Shown: positions 19,190 to 28,992, counted from the first letter of the stretch. The stretch: 64,000 nt of DNA from Leucobacter sp. L43 (GCF_016597785.1 NZ_JAENJG010000001.1:1240001-1304000), one strand, 5' to 3'. The notes: generated by a model not told the origin, from the letters alone. Made by a program: numbers and translations.

Positions 19190-20620
19190 CTAGCCCGCCT
19201 CTTCCTCGGTCGGAGACGAGGCGGCGATCCCATCGGCGATGAGCTGCTGCACCGTCGCCCAGTCCGGGGCCTCTGGATCGATCGCGGGCGGAACGAGCTC
19301 GACGTTGACCGGCTCGTACCCGCGGGCGTCGGCGGCGAGGTCGACGAATCGGCCGAGCATGGAGTCAGGGATGTCGGTGTCGACGAGCTGCGAACCCGCC
19401 GAGAGCACCTCCTGGAATCGCGCGAGGACGTTCTGCGGATTCATCTGCGCGAGGATGGCCGATTGGAGTTCGCGCTGCCGCTGCATCCGCGCGTAGTCGC
19501 CATCGGCCGACCCGTACCGCGATCGGGCGTACCAGAGCGCCGTGAACCCGTCCATCTGCTGCTCGCCCGGCTCGATCCAGCCTTCGACGCCGACCAGCTC
19601 GCCCGTCATCTCGTCGACCTGGCCTCCGATCGGCAGGCGCTCCTGCACGTTGATGGTGATGCCCCCAAGCGCGTCGATGAGGCTCTCGAACGCGTCCATG
19701 TTCACGAGGACGTAGAACTGCACTTCGAGTCCCGTCGCCCCCGAGACCGCGTCCTTGGTCGCCTCGATGCCGGGCGACGATCCCTGGGAGACGGCGTCGG
19801 CGTACATGCCGTCGTACGACGGCGATCCCGAATCCTCGAGTTCGGTGACGAGCGAGTTGAGGTTGCCGGTGGTGAAGCAGTAGTAGCCGCCGCCGTCCAC
19901 GATCTCGTAGTTGTTGACCTCGTCGCAGTATCCCTCCGGATAGACGGGGGCGAGAGGAGAATCCTCGGGGAACGGGGTGTCCTTGAGCTCGCGCGGCAGT
20001 CCGACGATCATCGACTGCCCGGTCTCGGCGTCGATGCTGACGAGCGAGATGCTGTCGGGACGCAGGCCCTCGCGGTCCGATCCGGCGTCTGTGCCGAGGA
20101 GCAGGATGTTGTACCGGCCGTCGACCGGCGCGACCGCCGGTGCACTGCGGAAGAGGTCGCCAATGAGCCCGCGGCCGGCTCCGACGGCGTTTCCGGCCCA
20201 GGCGGCGCCAGCGGCGGGGACGATGGTGAGCAGCACCGAGAGCATCGCGACCGGAACGCGCCACCCGCGCTGCACGCGCACGAGCTTCGTGAGCCGGAGC
20301 GTGTCGATGCCGAGCACCACCCAGATCACCGCATAGATGAAGAGCAACCACTGCACGACGAGCAGCACGATGCTGTTCGTGAAGAACGTGAGCGTCGCCG
20401 TGCGCGCGAGCAGCAGGCTCACGCCCGCGATGATGACTCCGACGACGAGGATCGCCGTGGCGATGAGCCCGAACCGACCGAGGCGGCGGTTGCCGGCGAC
20501 CACCTGAGCGGTCCCCGGCAGGATGAAGCCGAGGATCACGAGCCATCTGGCTCGCTTGCTCATGAGCGGTTCTGACGCCAGATCGGGGTGGCGCAGCGGC
20601 CGCTCGAGGTCGAGCGTCAT
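19190..20620 (-). CDS. LytR-CpsA-Psr (LCP) family cell-wall ligase
   Basis: 476 residues. The N-terminus has four predicted membrane helices (residues about 22-145), more than the single helix of classical LCP proteins. The extracellular LCP domain follows: YNILLLGTDAGSDREGLRPD with the conserved Asp/Arg, SIVGLPREL-type segment (MIVGLPRELKDTP), VNMDAFESLIDALGGITINV, and YARSRYGSADGDYARMQRQ. LCP enzymes transfer polymers from undecaprenyl phosphate to peptidoglycan. ATG 20620 overlaps the galE stop (ATGA). Together with the neighbouring glycosyltransferase and galE it suggests attachment of a galactose-containing wall polymer. Confidence 0.93.
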   Translation of the reverse strand: MTLDLERPLRHPDLASEPLMSKRARWLVILGFILPGTAQVVAGNRRLGRFGLIATAILVVGVIIAGVSLLLARTATLTFFTNSIVLLVVQWLLFIYAVIWVVLGIDTLRLTKLVRVQRGWRVPVAMLSVLLTIVPAAGAAWAGNAVGAGRGLIGDLFRSAPAVAPVDGRYNILLLGTDAGSDREGLRPDSISLVSIDAETGQSMIVGLPRELKDTPFPEDSPLAPVYPEGYCDEVNNYEIVDGGGYYCFTTGNLNSLVTELEDSGSPSYDGMYADAVSQGSSPGIEATKDAVSGATGLEVQFYVLVNMDAFESLIDALGGITINVQERLPIGGQVDEMTGELVGVEGWIEPGEQQMDGFTALWYARSRYGSADGDYARMQRQRELQSAILAQMNPQNVLARFQEVLSAGSQLVDTDIPDSMLGRFVDLAADARGYEPVNVELVPPAIDPEAPDWATVQQLIADGIAASSPTEEEAG

Positions 20621-21630
20621 GCGCGGTATCCCGCAGGGTTCCCGGACTGCCAGTTCCACGAGTCGCGGCAGGCCTCGGCCAGGTCGCGGGTGGTGCGCCA
20701 TTCGAGCTCGGTGTTCGCGAGCGACGGATCTGCCACCGTCTCCGCAACGTCACCCGATCGCGGCGCTTCGATCGCATAGGGGACCGGCCGGCCGGAGGCC
20801 GTCTCGAAGGCTCGCACGACCTCGAGCACGCTCGAGCCGATGCCCGATCCGAGATTGTAAGTGGAGACGCCGGGGGTGTTGTGCTCGAGCGCCGCGACGT
20901 GCCCCTCGGCGAGATCCATCACGTGGATGTAATCGCGCACGCCCGTACCGTCGACCGTCTGATACGTGTCGCCGAAGACGCTGAGCCGCTCGCGCTTGCC
21001 CACCGCGACCTGCGCGATGAACGGCATGAGATTGTTCGGGATCCCGCTCGGGTCCTCCCCGATGCGCCCCGAGGGGTGCGCCCCCACGGGGTTGAAGTAG
21101 CGGAGCAGCACGGCGCCGAGTTCGGGCCACGCGACCTGCGCATCTCGCACGATCTGCTCGTTCATGAATTTCGACCACCCGTAGGGGTTGGTGAGGCCGA
21201 CGCCCGCGGGGTGCGCCTCGTCGATCGGGGAGTACTGCGGGTCGCCGTACACGGTGGCCGATGAGCTGAAGATGAAGTTCGTGATGCTGCGCTCGCGGAG
21301 GAGGTCGAGCAGCACGATCGTGGAATCGAGGTTCACCCGGTAGTACCGCGTCGGCTGCGCCACCGATTCGCCGACGGCCTTCAGCCCGGCGAGGTGGATC
21401 ACCGCGTCGAAGGCGACATCTGCGAGCGCACTCCGCGCCGCATCCCGGTCAGCGAGGTCGGCCTCGACGATCTGCACCGTCGCCCCGCTCAGCTCCTCGA
21501 CGCGCCGCACCGCCTCGCGACTGCTGTTGGAGAAGTCGTCGAGCACGATCACCTCATGGCCGCGTTCGATCAGAACGAGTGCAGTGTGCGAGCCGATGTA
21601 GCCGGCGCCGCCTGTCAACAAAACACGCAT
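20617..21630 (-). CDS. galE: UDP-glucose 4-epimerase
   Basis: 337-residue extended short-chain dehydrogenase that interconverts UDP-glucose and UDP-galactose with bound NAD. Rossmann motif GGAGYIGSH at residues 7-15, the FIFSSSATVYGDP segment, catalytic Tyr-Lys in NPYGWSKFMNEQ, and the substrate loop RYFNPVGAHPSGRIGEDP are all visible. Normal length for the family. First gene of the galE-LCP-GT2 operon, its stop overlapping the LCP start. ATG 21630 is chosen because the nucleotide-binding motif begins at the normal distance from it. Confidence 0.96.
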   Translation of the reverse strand: MRVLLTGGAGYIGSHTALVLIERGHEVIVLDDFSNSSREAVRRVEELSGATVQIVEADLADRDAARSALADVAFDAVIHLAGLKAVGESVAQPTRYYRVNLDSTIVLLDLLRERSITNFIFSSSATVYGDPQYSPIDEAHPAGVGLTNPYGWSKFMNEQIVRDAQVAWPELGAVLLRYFNPVGAHPSGRIGEDPSGIPNNLMPFIAQVAVGKRERLSVFGDTYQTVDGTGVRDYIHVMDLAEGHVAALEHNTPGVSTYNLGSGIGSSVLEVVRAFETASGRPVPYAIEAPRSGDVAETVADPSLANTELEWRTTRDLAEACRDSWNWQSGNPAGYRA

Positions 21631-21929
21631 GGGGACAGGGTACTTCGCGGATCGTGGGGGAAACCTCAAGCCGCACCGCAATGATCTGCTTTGCGTGCCG
21701 AGAATGTGCCGACCGGTGCTCGCTCACCCCGCCTGCGTGAGCGGCTGGAGCATCGGCGAGACACGTCGAGAGCGCGAAAACTCGGAGCGCGCCCCGAATT
21801 GTTGCAATTACGTCTCACTCCAGTGCTTTACGCCGTGGCGCACAGCCGCTCTCAGCTTCGCATTCCATACAATGTGGAGTGCGGGCTCGTACCGCACGCA
21901 CGTGAGATGACGATTCGAGGGGAGTTCGA
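21631..21929. other. Divergent intergenic region between galE and a glycosyltransferase
   Basis: About 300 bases with lower GC than the flanks and no supported gene. It must carry promoters in both directions. On the plus strand TACAAT at 21868-21873 is a possible -10 for the TTG-start gene, without a good -35. Confidence 0.5.
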
Positions 21930-23045
21930 TTGGCGACGCTCACCCTCATCGCCGACCCGTTCCCCGATTGGGAAGCCGCGGCGCACGCCTCAGCGGCTCG
22001 TGATCTCGCACAGGCGGTCGCTGAAACCGCTCCGCGCAGTTGCAGCGCCCGATACCTGCTGGCTCGCGGCGGCGAGATGCCGGACTTCGCATCTCCGCGA
22101 CTCGCCACGGAGATGCTTCCGCTGCGCGCCAGCGTCCTGCCGCTCGTCTGGCAGAACGGCGCCACCGCTCGACCTCTCGACGGCGAGTTCGTGCACGCGC
22201 TGACTCCGATGATGCCGCTGCGATCCCGCGGCGACGATGACGGCTCGCAGACCTCGGTCACGATTCCGCACAGCATCGCCTGGGAGGCGCCGTCGCTGCT
22301 CGGGAATTCGCAGGCGCGCCTCTTCCGCGCGTTCGCGCGACGGGCCGTCAAGCACGCCGACATCATTCTCACTCCGACGCACGCCACTGCGCGCGTGCTG
22401 CAGCAGCAGTACGGCAGCGACCTCCCGGTGCAGGTGTTCCCGCTCGCCACACCCTCCGCCTTCGCCGCGCCCGCTGACGCTGCGGAGCGCCGGGACGCGT
22501 GGGGGCTCCCCGATCGCTTCGCGGTCACCACGGCCCGACCCGGCGAGCACGGCAGACTGGAGTGGGTGTTCGACGCGATGCGCAGCGACGAGCGCCTTCC
22601 GCCGCTCGTCGTCCTCGACGGCCTGGATCCGCAGGGCGCGACCACCCGCGAGAAGGACCGGGAATCCGCTCTGGATATCCCGCAGGACCTGCAGGGCCGA
22701 GTGCACACGGTGCGCATCGCAGATCTCTCGGACGTGGGCGCGGTGCTCGCCGCAGCCCTGGTGCTCGTCCAGCCGCAGTCGTTCGCCGGAACGGGCTACA
22801 CCGTGCTCGCCGCGCTCGACGCGGCCGTGCCAGTGGTGCACGCCGGCCACCCCGCCACGGAGGAGCTCGTTCTCGATGCGGGCGTGTCAGGAGATACCGC
22901 GGAAGCATTCGCCCGTGAGTACCACGACCTGGTCGGCCAGACCGGTGCTCTGCCCACGCTCACGGTGCTCGCATGCGACCGGAGCCGAGGGTTCAGCTGG
23001 CGCGCTTCGGCCTGGAACCTCTGGGAGACCCACGCGAACCTGTAG
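21930..23045 (+). CDS. Putative family 4-like glycosyltransferase
   Basis: 371 residues, no signal peptide. The GT-B pattern is recognisable but weak: an N-terminal half with SVTIPHSIAWEAP and ADIILTPTHATARVL, a central VQVFPLATPSAF, then a C-terminal half with VFDAMRSDERLPPLVVLDG, SDVGAVLAAALVLVQPQ and FAGTGYTVLAALDAAVPVV, which corresponds to the donor-binding glutamate region (the family E-x-F-G pattern is not conserved). Start is TTG 21930, supported by GAGGGGAG 5 bases upstream. Donor and acceptor are unknown; nearness to the galE-LCP operon hints at envelope glycans. Confidence 0.75.
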   Translation: MATLTLIADPFPDWEAAAHASAARDLAQAVAETAPRSCSARYLLARGGEMPDFASPRLATEMLPLRASVLPLVWQNGATARPLDGEFVHALTPMMPLRSRGDDDGSQTSVTIPHSIAWEAPSLLGNSQARLFRAFARRAVKHADIILTPTHATARVLQQQYGSDLPVQVFPLATPSAFAAPADAAERRDAWGLPDRFAVTTARPGEHGRLEWVFDAMRSDERLPPLVVLDGLDPQGATTREKDRESALDIPQDLQGRVHTVRIADLSDVGAVLAAALVLVQPQSFAGTGYTVLAALDAAVPVVHAGHPATEELVLDAGVSGDTAEAFAREYHDLVGQTGALPTLTVLACDRSRGFSWRASAWNLWETHANL

Positions 23046-23102
23046 CTCGCGTGCGCTGCCGTTCGTGCCGGTGACCTGCGCTGGGTCGCGGCTGATCGAC
23101 GG

Positions 23103-23624
23103 TTACTCGGCGGCGATGCGCGCCTTGAGCGCATCGTTCTTCTCCCCCACGGCGGCAGTGAGGCCGTCGGCGTAGTCGGCGAGGCGCTTCGCGATCGTCG
23201 TGTCGGATGAGCCGAGGATGCGCGCCGCAAGAATCCCTGCGTTCTTCGCGCCGCCGATCGACACGGTCGCCACGGGAATGCCGCCGGGCATCTGCACGAT
23301 CGACAGCAAGGAATCGAGTCCGTCGAGCTTCGCCAGCGGCACGGGAACGCCGATCACCGGAAGCGTCGTCATCGACGCCACCATGCCTGGCAGATGCGCC
23401 GCTCCGCCCGCACCCGCGATGATCACGCGGAGACCGCGGGCGGCGGCCTCGCGAGCATAGGTCACCATCTTGTCGGGGGTGCGGTGCGCGCTGACCACCT
23501 CGACCTCGTGGGCGATGCCGAACTCGCGCAGCACCTGCACGGCGTCCGTCATGACCGAGTAATCGGAATCGGAGCCCATGATGACGCCGACGAGGGGTGC
23601 GGAGGATTCAGCCATGCTCTCCAT
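23103..23624 (-). CDS. purE: N5-carboxyaminoimidazole ribonucleotide mutase
   Basis: 173 residues. Moves the carboxylate of N5-CAIR to C4 in purine synthesis, directly after PurK. Family motifs: [45 protein letters not shown] and [14 protein letters not shown]. Class I length. The start is uncertain: ATG 23624 is used, ATG 23615 is possible, and GTG 23645 would overlap purK by 4 bp as many genes here do. It follows purK in one operon. Confidence 0.95.
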   Translation of the reverse strand: MESMAESSAPLVGVIMGSDSDYSVMTDAVQVLREFGIAHEVEVVSAHRTPDKMVTYAREAAARGLRVIIAGAGGAAHLPGMVASMTTLPVIGVPVPLAKLDGLDSLLSIVQMPGGIPVATVSIGGAKNAGILAARILGSSDTTIAKRLADYADGLTAAVGEKNDALKARIAAE

Positions 23625-23641
23625 CGTATCGGCGCGCAGGA

Positions 23642-24787
23642 TCACTCGAAGTGCTGGGCAGCGGCGACCGCCTCCGCGCGCACCGCATCGAGCTGCTCGC
23701 CCGTCACGGTGACATGCCCGACCTTCCGTCCAGGCCGCGGCTGCTTGTCGTAGCTGTGGAACTTGGCGCGCGGGTGCGCAGCGAGGGCCTCGGCGTATCG
23801 CACCGGCATCGGGCCTTCGGCCGGCCCGCCCAGCACGTTCACCATGACCGCTGCGGGCGCGGTCATGGAGGTATCGCCGAGCGGCAGGTCCGCGACGGCG
23901 CGAAGGTGCTGCTCGAACTGGCTCGTCACCGACCCTTCGATGGAGAAGTGCCCCGAGTTGTGGGGGCGCATGGCCAGCTCGTTGACGAGCACCCGACCGT
24001 CGCGGGTCTCGAACATCTCGACGGCGAGCACACCGGTGACATCGACGCCCTCGGCCACGATCGCACCGATACCGGCGGCCTGCTCGAGGACCTCGGCGCG
24101 GTCGGTCGGGGCGGGAGCGAGCACCTCGGCGCAGACGCCGTCGCGCTGGATCGTCTCGACGACCGGCCAGGTGCGCGTCTCCCCGCTCGGCCGACGTGCG
24201 ACCAACTGCGAGAGCTCTCGCACGAAATCGACGAGCTCTTCGACGAGCAGAGAACCGCCGTTCCCGTCTTCGGCGAGCGCGGTGAACCAGTCGCGGACCT
24301 CTGCGGCGTCGGAGATGACGCGCACGCCCTTCCCGTCGTACCCGCCGCGCGCGGTCTTCACCACGGCTCGTCCGCCGTGCGCGTCGAGGAAGACCTGGAG
24401 ATCGGTCTCGTCGGCGGCGGCGGTCCAGTCCGGGATGGGAACCCCCAGCTCTGCAAGCTTCTCGCGCATGACGATCTTGTCTTGCGCGTACTGCAGCGCA
24501 TCCGGGCGCGGGTGCACGGCGACGCCGCGCGACACGAGCTCGTGCAGGATCGACTGCGGCACGTGCTCGTGGTCGAACGTGATGACGTCGACGGTCTCGG
24601 CGAACGCGTACACCGTCTCGGCGTCACGGTAGTCGCCGACGACATCAGCAGCACGCTCGGCGCTCGCTCCCTCGCTCTCGGCGAGCACGCTGATGCGCAG
24701 CCCCAGGTGGATCGCCGGGGGAACCATCATGCGGGCGAGCTGCCCGCCACCGATCACGCCGATCTTGATGCTGCCGTTTTGCGTCAC
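23642..24787 (-). CDS. purK: N5-carboxyaminoimidazole ribonucleotide synthase
   Basis: 381-residue ATP-grasp enzyme making N5-CAIR from AIR, bicarbonate and ATP. N-terminal [12 protein letters not shown], central ATP-grasp motifs ([28 protein letters not shown]), C-terminal [24 protein letters not shown]. Start is GTG 24787 (valine read as Met), which places the GGGQLARM motif at its usual distance. Upstream partner of purE in the operon; divergent from the MarR gene. Confidence 0.96.
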   Translation of the reverse strand: MTQNGSIKIGVIGGGQLARMMVPPAIHLGLRISVLAESEGASAERAADVVGDYRDAETVYAFAETVDVITFDHEHVPQSILHELVSRGVAVHPRPDALQYAQDKIVMREKLAELGVPIPDWTAAADETDLQVFLDAHGGRAVVKTARGGYDGKGVRVISDAAEVRDWFTALAEDGNGGSLLVEELVDFVRELSQLVARRPSGETRTWPVVETIQRDGVCAEVLAPAPTDRAEVLEQAAGIGAIVAEGVDVTGVLAVEMFETRDGRVLVNELAMRPHNSGHFSIEGSVTSQFEQHLRAVADLPLGDTSMTAPAAVMVNVLGGPAEGPMPVRYAEALAAHPRAKFHSYDKQPRPGRKVGHVTVTGEQLDAVRAEAVAAAQHFE

Positions 24788-24975
24788 GTCTCGCCTCTCG
24801 GGTTCGCGTCGTCGGCGCAGTGCGACGCCGACTCACGCCTCCATTCTGCCGCATTGCCGCGAATGCGCATTCGCGCCGCGGGCCGGGCGCCTGCGCAGCG
24901 CGAGATGAACCGACGCGCGGGAACACTTCAGCGCGCCGGGCGCGGCAGCGGGCTGGGCGCGGCACACTAGTAGCT

Positions 24976-25551
24976 ATGCACGATGCCAGCGAGCCCGCCA
25001 CGGATGCCGCGAACCACGACGGCATCTCCGAGATCATCGCTGAGTTCTCCGAGGTCTTCGCCTTCGCGCGCACTCGGTGGGCGCGGTACGCGGAAGAGGT
25101 GGACCCCGAGCTCAAAGGCATCGGCATCATGATGCTGCAGCTGATCCTGCGCAAAGGCCCGATCTCCGCGACGGGGATCAGTCAGATGCTCGACATGGAT
25201 AAGGCGATGGTGAGCCGGCAGGTGACGAAGCTGCGCGAGCTCGAACTGGTCGACACGCAGCCAGCGGCCGAGGATCGCCGTGTCGTACTGCTCACGCCGA
25301 GCCCCAAGGCGGAGGAGCTGCTCGGTGCCATCCGCCAGAAATGGGCGCACGCGTACCACGAGCGCTTCGCCGATTGGAGCCCAGGAGAGCTCGAGCAGTT
25401 GCGCGTCTCGCTGCACCGGTTCAACGCATCCGCCGACGGTATGAGCAGCGAGCCCTTCGGGCCCCGCCGCGGGCGGGACCACCGAGGCGAATCCGACGGC
25501 GCCGGATCGACGCCGACGGGAGTCGACTCCGCCGATCCTCCCCGGCAGTAG
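24976..25551 (+). CDS. MarR-family transcriptional regulator
   Basis: 191 residues. Winged helix-turn-helix of MarR type at about residues 45-125: LQLILRKGPISATGISQML, recognition helix DKAMVSRQVTKLRELELV, wing QPAAEDRRVVLLTPS. A 40-residue disordered tail rich in Gly, Asp and Pro follows, longer than usual. ATG 24976 is used. Ligand and targets are unknown; it is divergent from purK (188 bp) and followed by a GntR gene on the same strand. Confidence 0.9.
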   Translation: MHDASEPATDAANHDGISEIIAEFSEVFAFARTRWARYAEEVDPELKGIGIMMLQLILRKGPISATGISQMLDMDKAMVSRQVTKLRELELVDTQPAAEDRRVVLLTPSPKAEELLGAIRQKWAHAYHERFADWSPGELEQLRVSLHRFNASADGMSSEPFGPRRGRDHRGESDGAGSTPTGVDSADPPRQ

Positions 25552-25634
25552 GGCCGGCCCCTTCGTCTCACCCGCCGTTCGCCGATCGTTCACGCAGCCG
25601 TTACCCCACGGGCGGCCGTAACCAAGTCGTGACT

Positions 25635-25640
25635 TATACA
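25635..25640 (+). promoter_or_regulatory. -10 element of GntR gene (probable leaderless promoter)
   Basis: TATACA, eight bases before ATG 25649, with no Shine-Dalgarno. It lies in an imperfect GTG...CAC palindromic stretch (25630-25648 region), and GTTAC/GTAAC arms flank the upstream sequence, so autoregulation is possible. Confidence 0.45.
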
Positions 25641-25648
25641 GTGGCCAC

Positions 25649-26440
25649 ATGACGACCTCATCGCCGCTCCACGTGCAGTTGTACGAGGAGATGATCCACC
25701 GCATCCGAACGGGCGCGTGGCAGCCCGGCGAGAAGGTTCCGAGCGAGAAATCGCTCATCGCCGAGTTCGGCACATCCCGCGGCCCCGTGCGCCAAGCGCT
25801 CGCCGCTCTGCGCGCCGACGGCATGATCGTGGGTGGCCGGGGAACCCCGCCTCGTGTGCAGCACACCGCTCCCCCGCAATCGTTCGATACGTTCATCTCG
25901 TTCAGCGAGTGGGCCCGCGAACTGGGGCTGACGCCCGGCCAACGCGTCATCGAGGCGAGTCGCCGATCAGCGACCGAGGAGTGCGCCCGCGAGTTGCAGA
26001 TCGCCCCGGATGCTCCGGTGATCGAGATCATCCGTGTGCGCTACCTCGACGAGAAACCTGCGATGCTCGAGCGCTCGCTGTTCCCGTATGAGATCGGCAA
26101 GCACCTGCTCGGCACCGACTTCCAGCACGGCAGCGTGACGCAGGCACTCGCCAACGTCGGAATCGTCCCGACTCGCGCGCGCCACGTCATCGACGCGATC
26201 GCAGCGCACCCGCTCGAGGTGGAGCAGTTGCACATCGCGCCTGGCAGCCCACTGCTGCGGGTGCGCCGCCTCGCCTACAACGAGTTCGGCACCGTCATCG
26301 AGAGCGCCGACGACCGGTATCTCCCGACCATGGCGACATTCGTGGTCGAGAACAGCGCGAAGCACCGCAACCATCTGTCCCGTCACACGGCGACCCCGGC
26401 GAGCGGCCTCCTCTCCCTGTACGACGGGGCTGGCCGCTAA
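25649..26440 (+). CDS. GntR-family regulator, HutC subfamily
   Basis: 263 residues. N-terminal winged helix (about 8-75: LYEEMIHRIRTGAWQPGEKV, PSEKSLIAEFGTSRGPVRQAL, IVGGRGTPPRV) followed by a UTRA effector domain (about 95-240: RRSATEECARELQIAPDAPV, RVRYLDEKPAMLERS, LLRVRRLAYNEFGTVIESADD RYLP-type end). HutC members bind small effectors such as sugars or amino acids; the effector here is unknown. The -10 is 8 bases from the ATG. No linked transporter or catabolic gene, so the regulon is elsewhere. Confidence 0.93.
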   Translation: MTTSSPLHVQLYEEMIHRIRTGAWQPGEKVPSEKSLIAEFGTSRGPVRQALAALRADGMIVGGRGTPPRVQHTAPPQSFDTFISFSEWARELGLTPGQRVIEASRRSATEECARELQIAPDAPVIEIIRVRYLDEKPAMLERSLFPYEIGKHLLGTDFQHGSVTQALANVGIVPTRARHVIDAIAAHPLEVEQLHIAPGSPLLRVRRLAYNEFGTVIESADDRYLPTMATFVVENSAKHRNHLSRHTATPASGLLSLYDGAGR

Positions 26441-26487
26441 CCGGATCCGAGGTCCGGAATGTCGCGTCGCAGGACGCAGGCGGTGCC

Positions 26488-27186
26488 TTATGCGGCAGCG
26501 GTCTGCAGCGCCGGGATCTCGGACATCGAGGCGGTCACCATGATCGGAAGGTGATCCGACGTGCCGCGGTCGAGCGTACGCACGCTGTCGATGTCGAGGC
26601 CCATCGAGGTCGCGAAATCGAAGTGGCCTCGGAACATCTTGTATCGCGTGTAGGTGCGCTTGTCGCTGAGGCTCAGCTCGTATCCGGTGTCGCGCATCTC
26701 GGTATCGAGGCGTCCTTTGAACACCGGGTAGTTGTAGTCTCCGACCATGAGTGCCGGCAGACCGGGCCCGAGGTGGCGCAGCTCGGCGAGGGCGGCGTGG
26801 ATCTGATGCCGGCGCAGCGAGTTGAGCGCCGTGAGCGGGGCCGCGTGGAATGAGGCGACGACGAGGTCGCGCTGCAACTCCGAATCATGCATCCGCACGC
26901 CCAGGAGACGCTCGTGAGCGGGGGCGAGCAGACGGTCGTGCAGTGACTTCTTCAATTGGAACGTGTGGGCGGAGCGCGTGTGGAAGCGCCCGTCGCGCAC
27001 GTACATCGCAAGACCGAGGCGGTTGCGCTCGGTCGCGTGCACGAGTGAGAGGTGCCCGAGTCGTGCGGGAAGCGCGACGGCTTCAGCTTCTTGCAGGCAG
27101 AGCACATCGACGCCGTGATCGTCCGTGAGCGCATCCAGCTCACTGAGGGCGCGGTTCTTCCGCAAGTTGTAGCTGATGACCTTCAT
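26488..27186 (-). CDS. Endonuclease/exonuclease/phosphatase-fold protein
   Basis: 232 residues, no signal peptide. Fold motifs in order: VISYNLRKN (N-terminal Asn), VLCLQEAE (metal-binding Glu), LGLAMYVRD, VVASFHAAPL, ALMVGDYNYPVF (Asp/Asn pair), FDFATSMGLDIDSV and GTSDHLPIMV (catalytic Asp-His). These fit a Mg-dependent phosphodiesterase or DNase-like enzyme. GGAGG lies eight bases before ATG 27186. Monocistronic; flanked by a GntR gene (convergent) and an FHA gene. Substrate unknown. Confidence 0.88.
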   Translation of the reverse strand: MKVISYNLRKNRALSELDALTDDHGVDVLCLQEAEAVALPARLGHLSLVHATERNRLGLAMYVRDGRFHTRSAHTFQLKKSLHDRLLAPAHERLLGVRMHDSELQRDLVVASFHAAPLTALNSLRRHQIHAALAELRHLGPGLPALMVGDYNYPVFKGRLDTEMRDTGYELSLSDKRTYTRYKMFRGHFDFATSMGLDIDSVRTLDRGTSDHLPIMVTASMSEIPALQTAAA

Positions 27187-27363
27187 ATCGCGTACCTCCA
27201 TGTGGTCGTGCAGGGCGGCTGAGCCCAACAGAAGACACCCTACGCCCGGCGGCCTGTGGAGTCAGCGTGTCACTCCTGACAAATCACTCAGCTTCCCGCT
27301 GGCGCCGTGCGGGGCGTTGCAGTGCCCCGGGCGCACCGGACCCGAGGCGCACCGCTGCCCCTG

Positions 27364-28992
27364 CTACAGCTGGCGCAACCGCACCTCGAGCGTGCCGATG
27401 ATCATCTGCTCCGTCACCGGAGCGACCCGGCCCGGTTCGAGCTGCGTCGCGGTTCCGTCGGCGCCGACGAGCGAGACGCCATTGGTCGACTGGAGGTCCT
27501 CGATCGACCAGTCCTCGCCTGCGCGGCGCAGGCGCGCGTGCGACTTCGACGTCGTACGCGTCGGATCGGTGATCTGCAGCACCGACGACGCCTCACGCGC
27601 CTCCGGCTTGCGACCGATGACGATGTCGTCGCCGTCGAGTTCGAGGAGTTCGCCGCCGGGCAGTTCGAGCGCCCACCGCGAGCGTCGCGACACGACGACC
27701 GTGTGATCTTCGTCGAGCCCGCCCGGTGCGGCGACCGGAGGCGCGACAGGCGGCGCGACCGGCGGCATGGCAGAAACGGGCACCGACGGCGTCGTGGCGG
27801 GAGCCGTCGATGCCGCGACCGGAGCAGTGGGTGGAGCGACGGAGGCGGCGGGAGTCGGCGCAGCGGGCTCGGGCGTCGGCTGCGCTACGGGCTCGGCCGC
27901 CGGCTGGGCTGCGGGCTCGGCCGCCGGCTGGGCTGGAGCGCCACGGTCGAAGATCGACGGCTCAGGAGCGGGCTCAGGGGCGGGCGTCGGAAGCGGCTCC
28001 GCCCCCGGGCTCACGGGAGGGTGCACGGGCACTGGGGGTGGAGCGGGCGCTGCTCGCTGGTCGCTCTCGGGAGCCTGCGACAGCACTGCGGCTGACGGCT
28101 CGGGAAGGACCATCGGGCCGGACTCGTGCTCGACGTTGGTGTCTTCGACGGCGGGCCAGGAGAAGGGGCGCGGAGGGGCTTCCCCGCCGAGTGGCTGCGG
28201 CGCGCGCGGCGCGACTCCCTCAGCCGCGAGACGCTCGAAATCGCCTTCTGTCGTATTGCTGAACCCCCAGTTGTTCACGACCGGCTGCTGCGCGCTCGAC
28301 CCTGCCTGCTGGTTCTGCGCGGGCTGCTGGTGCTGCACCGGCTGCTGGCTCTGCACCGGCTGCGGGGGCGCGGGCTGCTGCCATCCGCCATTCGCAGGTT
28401 CCGGCACGGGGGCTGCGGCCCACGGGTCCTGCGCAACCGCCGGCTGCTGCGGCACCGGAGGCAGGCCCTGCCAACTGGGATCGTGCTGACCCGCTGCGGG
28501 CTGCGGCGCGAAGCCGGCAGTCCCGTACGCCGGAGCACCGGCGTAGCCGGCTCCATCGGCCCCGAAGCCATCAGCCGCGGGGTAGCCGGCGGCGGCGTAT
28601 CCCGCTGCGTCGAACTCTCGATCCCGCAGCTGAGCTGAGAAGAGGGTCGCCCACAACGGCGGGATGAACGCTCCGAGCACCGTGAAACCGGCGCCCTTGC
28701 CGAACTCGGTGTTGATGCGGTGAATCGCGATGATCGAGACCACGAGCACGATGATGCTGAGACCCGGAACGATCATGAACAGCGCGAGCCAGCCCGGGAG
28801 ACCGCCCCGCTGAATCAGCTGCCACTGGTTCCAGAGCGGGATCCAGCCCCACCCGGAGGGCAGTCCGAGGTAGGGGAAGAGTCGCGAAAGCGACCAGAGG
28901 TACCAGACGTAGACCGCGAGGCCGACGAGCGACCAGACACCGAAGACGAGGAAGAACCCAGCACCGAGCTGCGTCGAATTCTCGTAGACCAT
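27364..28992 (-). CDS. DUF5684-like membrane protein with C-terminal FHA domain
   Basis: 542 residues. Three to four membrane helices in the first 130 residues (GAGFFLVFGVWSLVGLAVYVW and following) resemble the signal-peptidase-adjacent DUF5684 family. A 300-residue Gln/Pro/Ala-rich disordered region follows, then an FHA domain at about 455-540 (DIVIGRKPE, TSKSHARL, LQSTNGVSL). Just before the FHA domain sits DEDHTVVVSRR, echoing the DETVVTPR threonine motif of another protein in this locus. FHA domains bind phosphothreonine. It follows the EccC gene on the same strand after a 127-bp gap with a hairpin, so it probably belongs to the T7SS superlocus. Confidence 0.88.
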   Translation of the reverse strand: MVYENSTQLGAGFFLVFGVWSLVGLAVYVWYLWSLSRLFPYLGLPSGWGWIPLWNQWQLIQRGGLPGWLALFMIVPGLSIIVLVVSIIAIHRINTEFGKGAGFTVLGAFIPPLWATLFSAQLRDREFDAAGYAAAGYPAADGFGADGAGYAGAPAYGTAGFAPQPAAGQHDPSWQGLPPVPQQPAVAQDPWAAAPVPEPANGGWQQPAPPQPVQSQQPVQHQQPAQNQQAGSSAQQPVVNNWGFSNTTEGDFERLAAEGVAPRAPQPLGGEAPPRPFSWPAVEDTNVEHESGPMVLPEPSAAVLSQAPESDQRAAPAPPPVPVHPPVSPGAEPLPTPAPEPAPEPSIFDRGAPAQPAAEPAAQPAAEPVAQPTPEPAAPTPAASVAPPTAPVAASTAPATTPSVPVSAMPPVAPPVAPPVAAPGGLDEDHTVVVSRRSRWALELPGGELLELDGDDIVIGRKPEAREASSVLQITDPTRTTSKSHARLRRAGEDWSIEDLQSTNGVSLVGADGTATQLEPGRVAPVTEQMIIGTLEVRLRQL

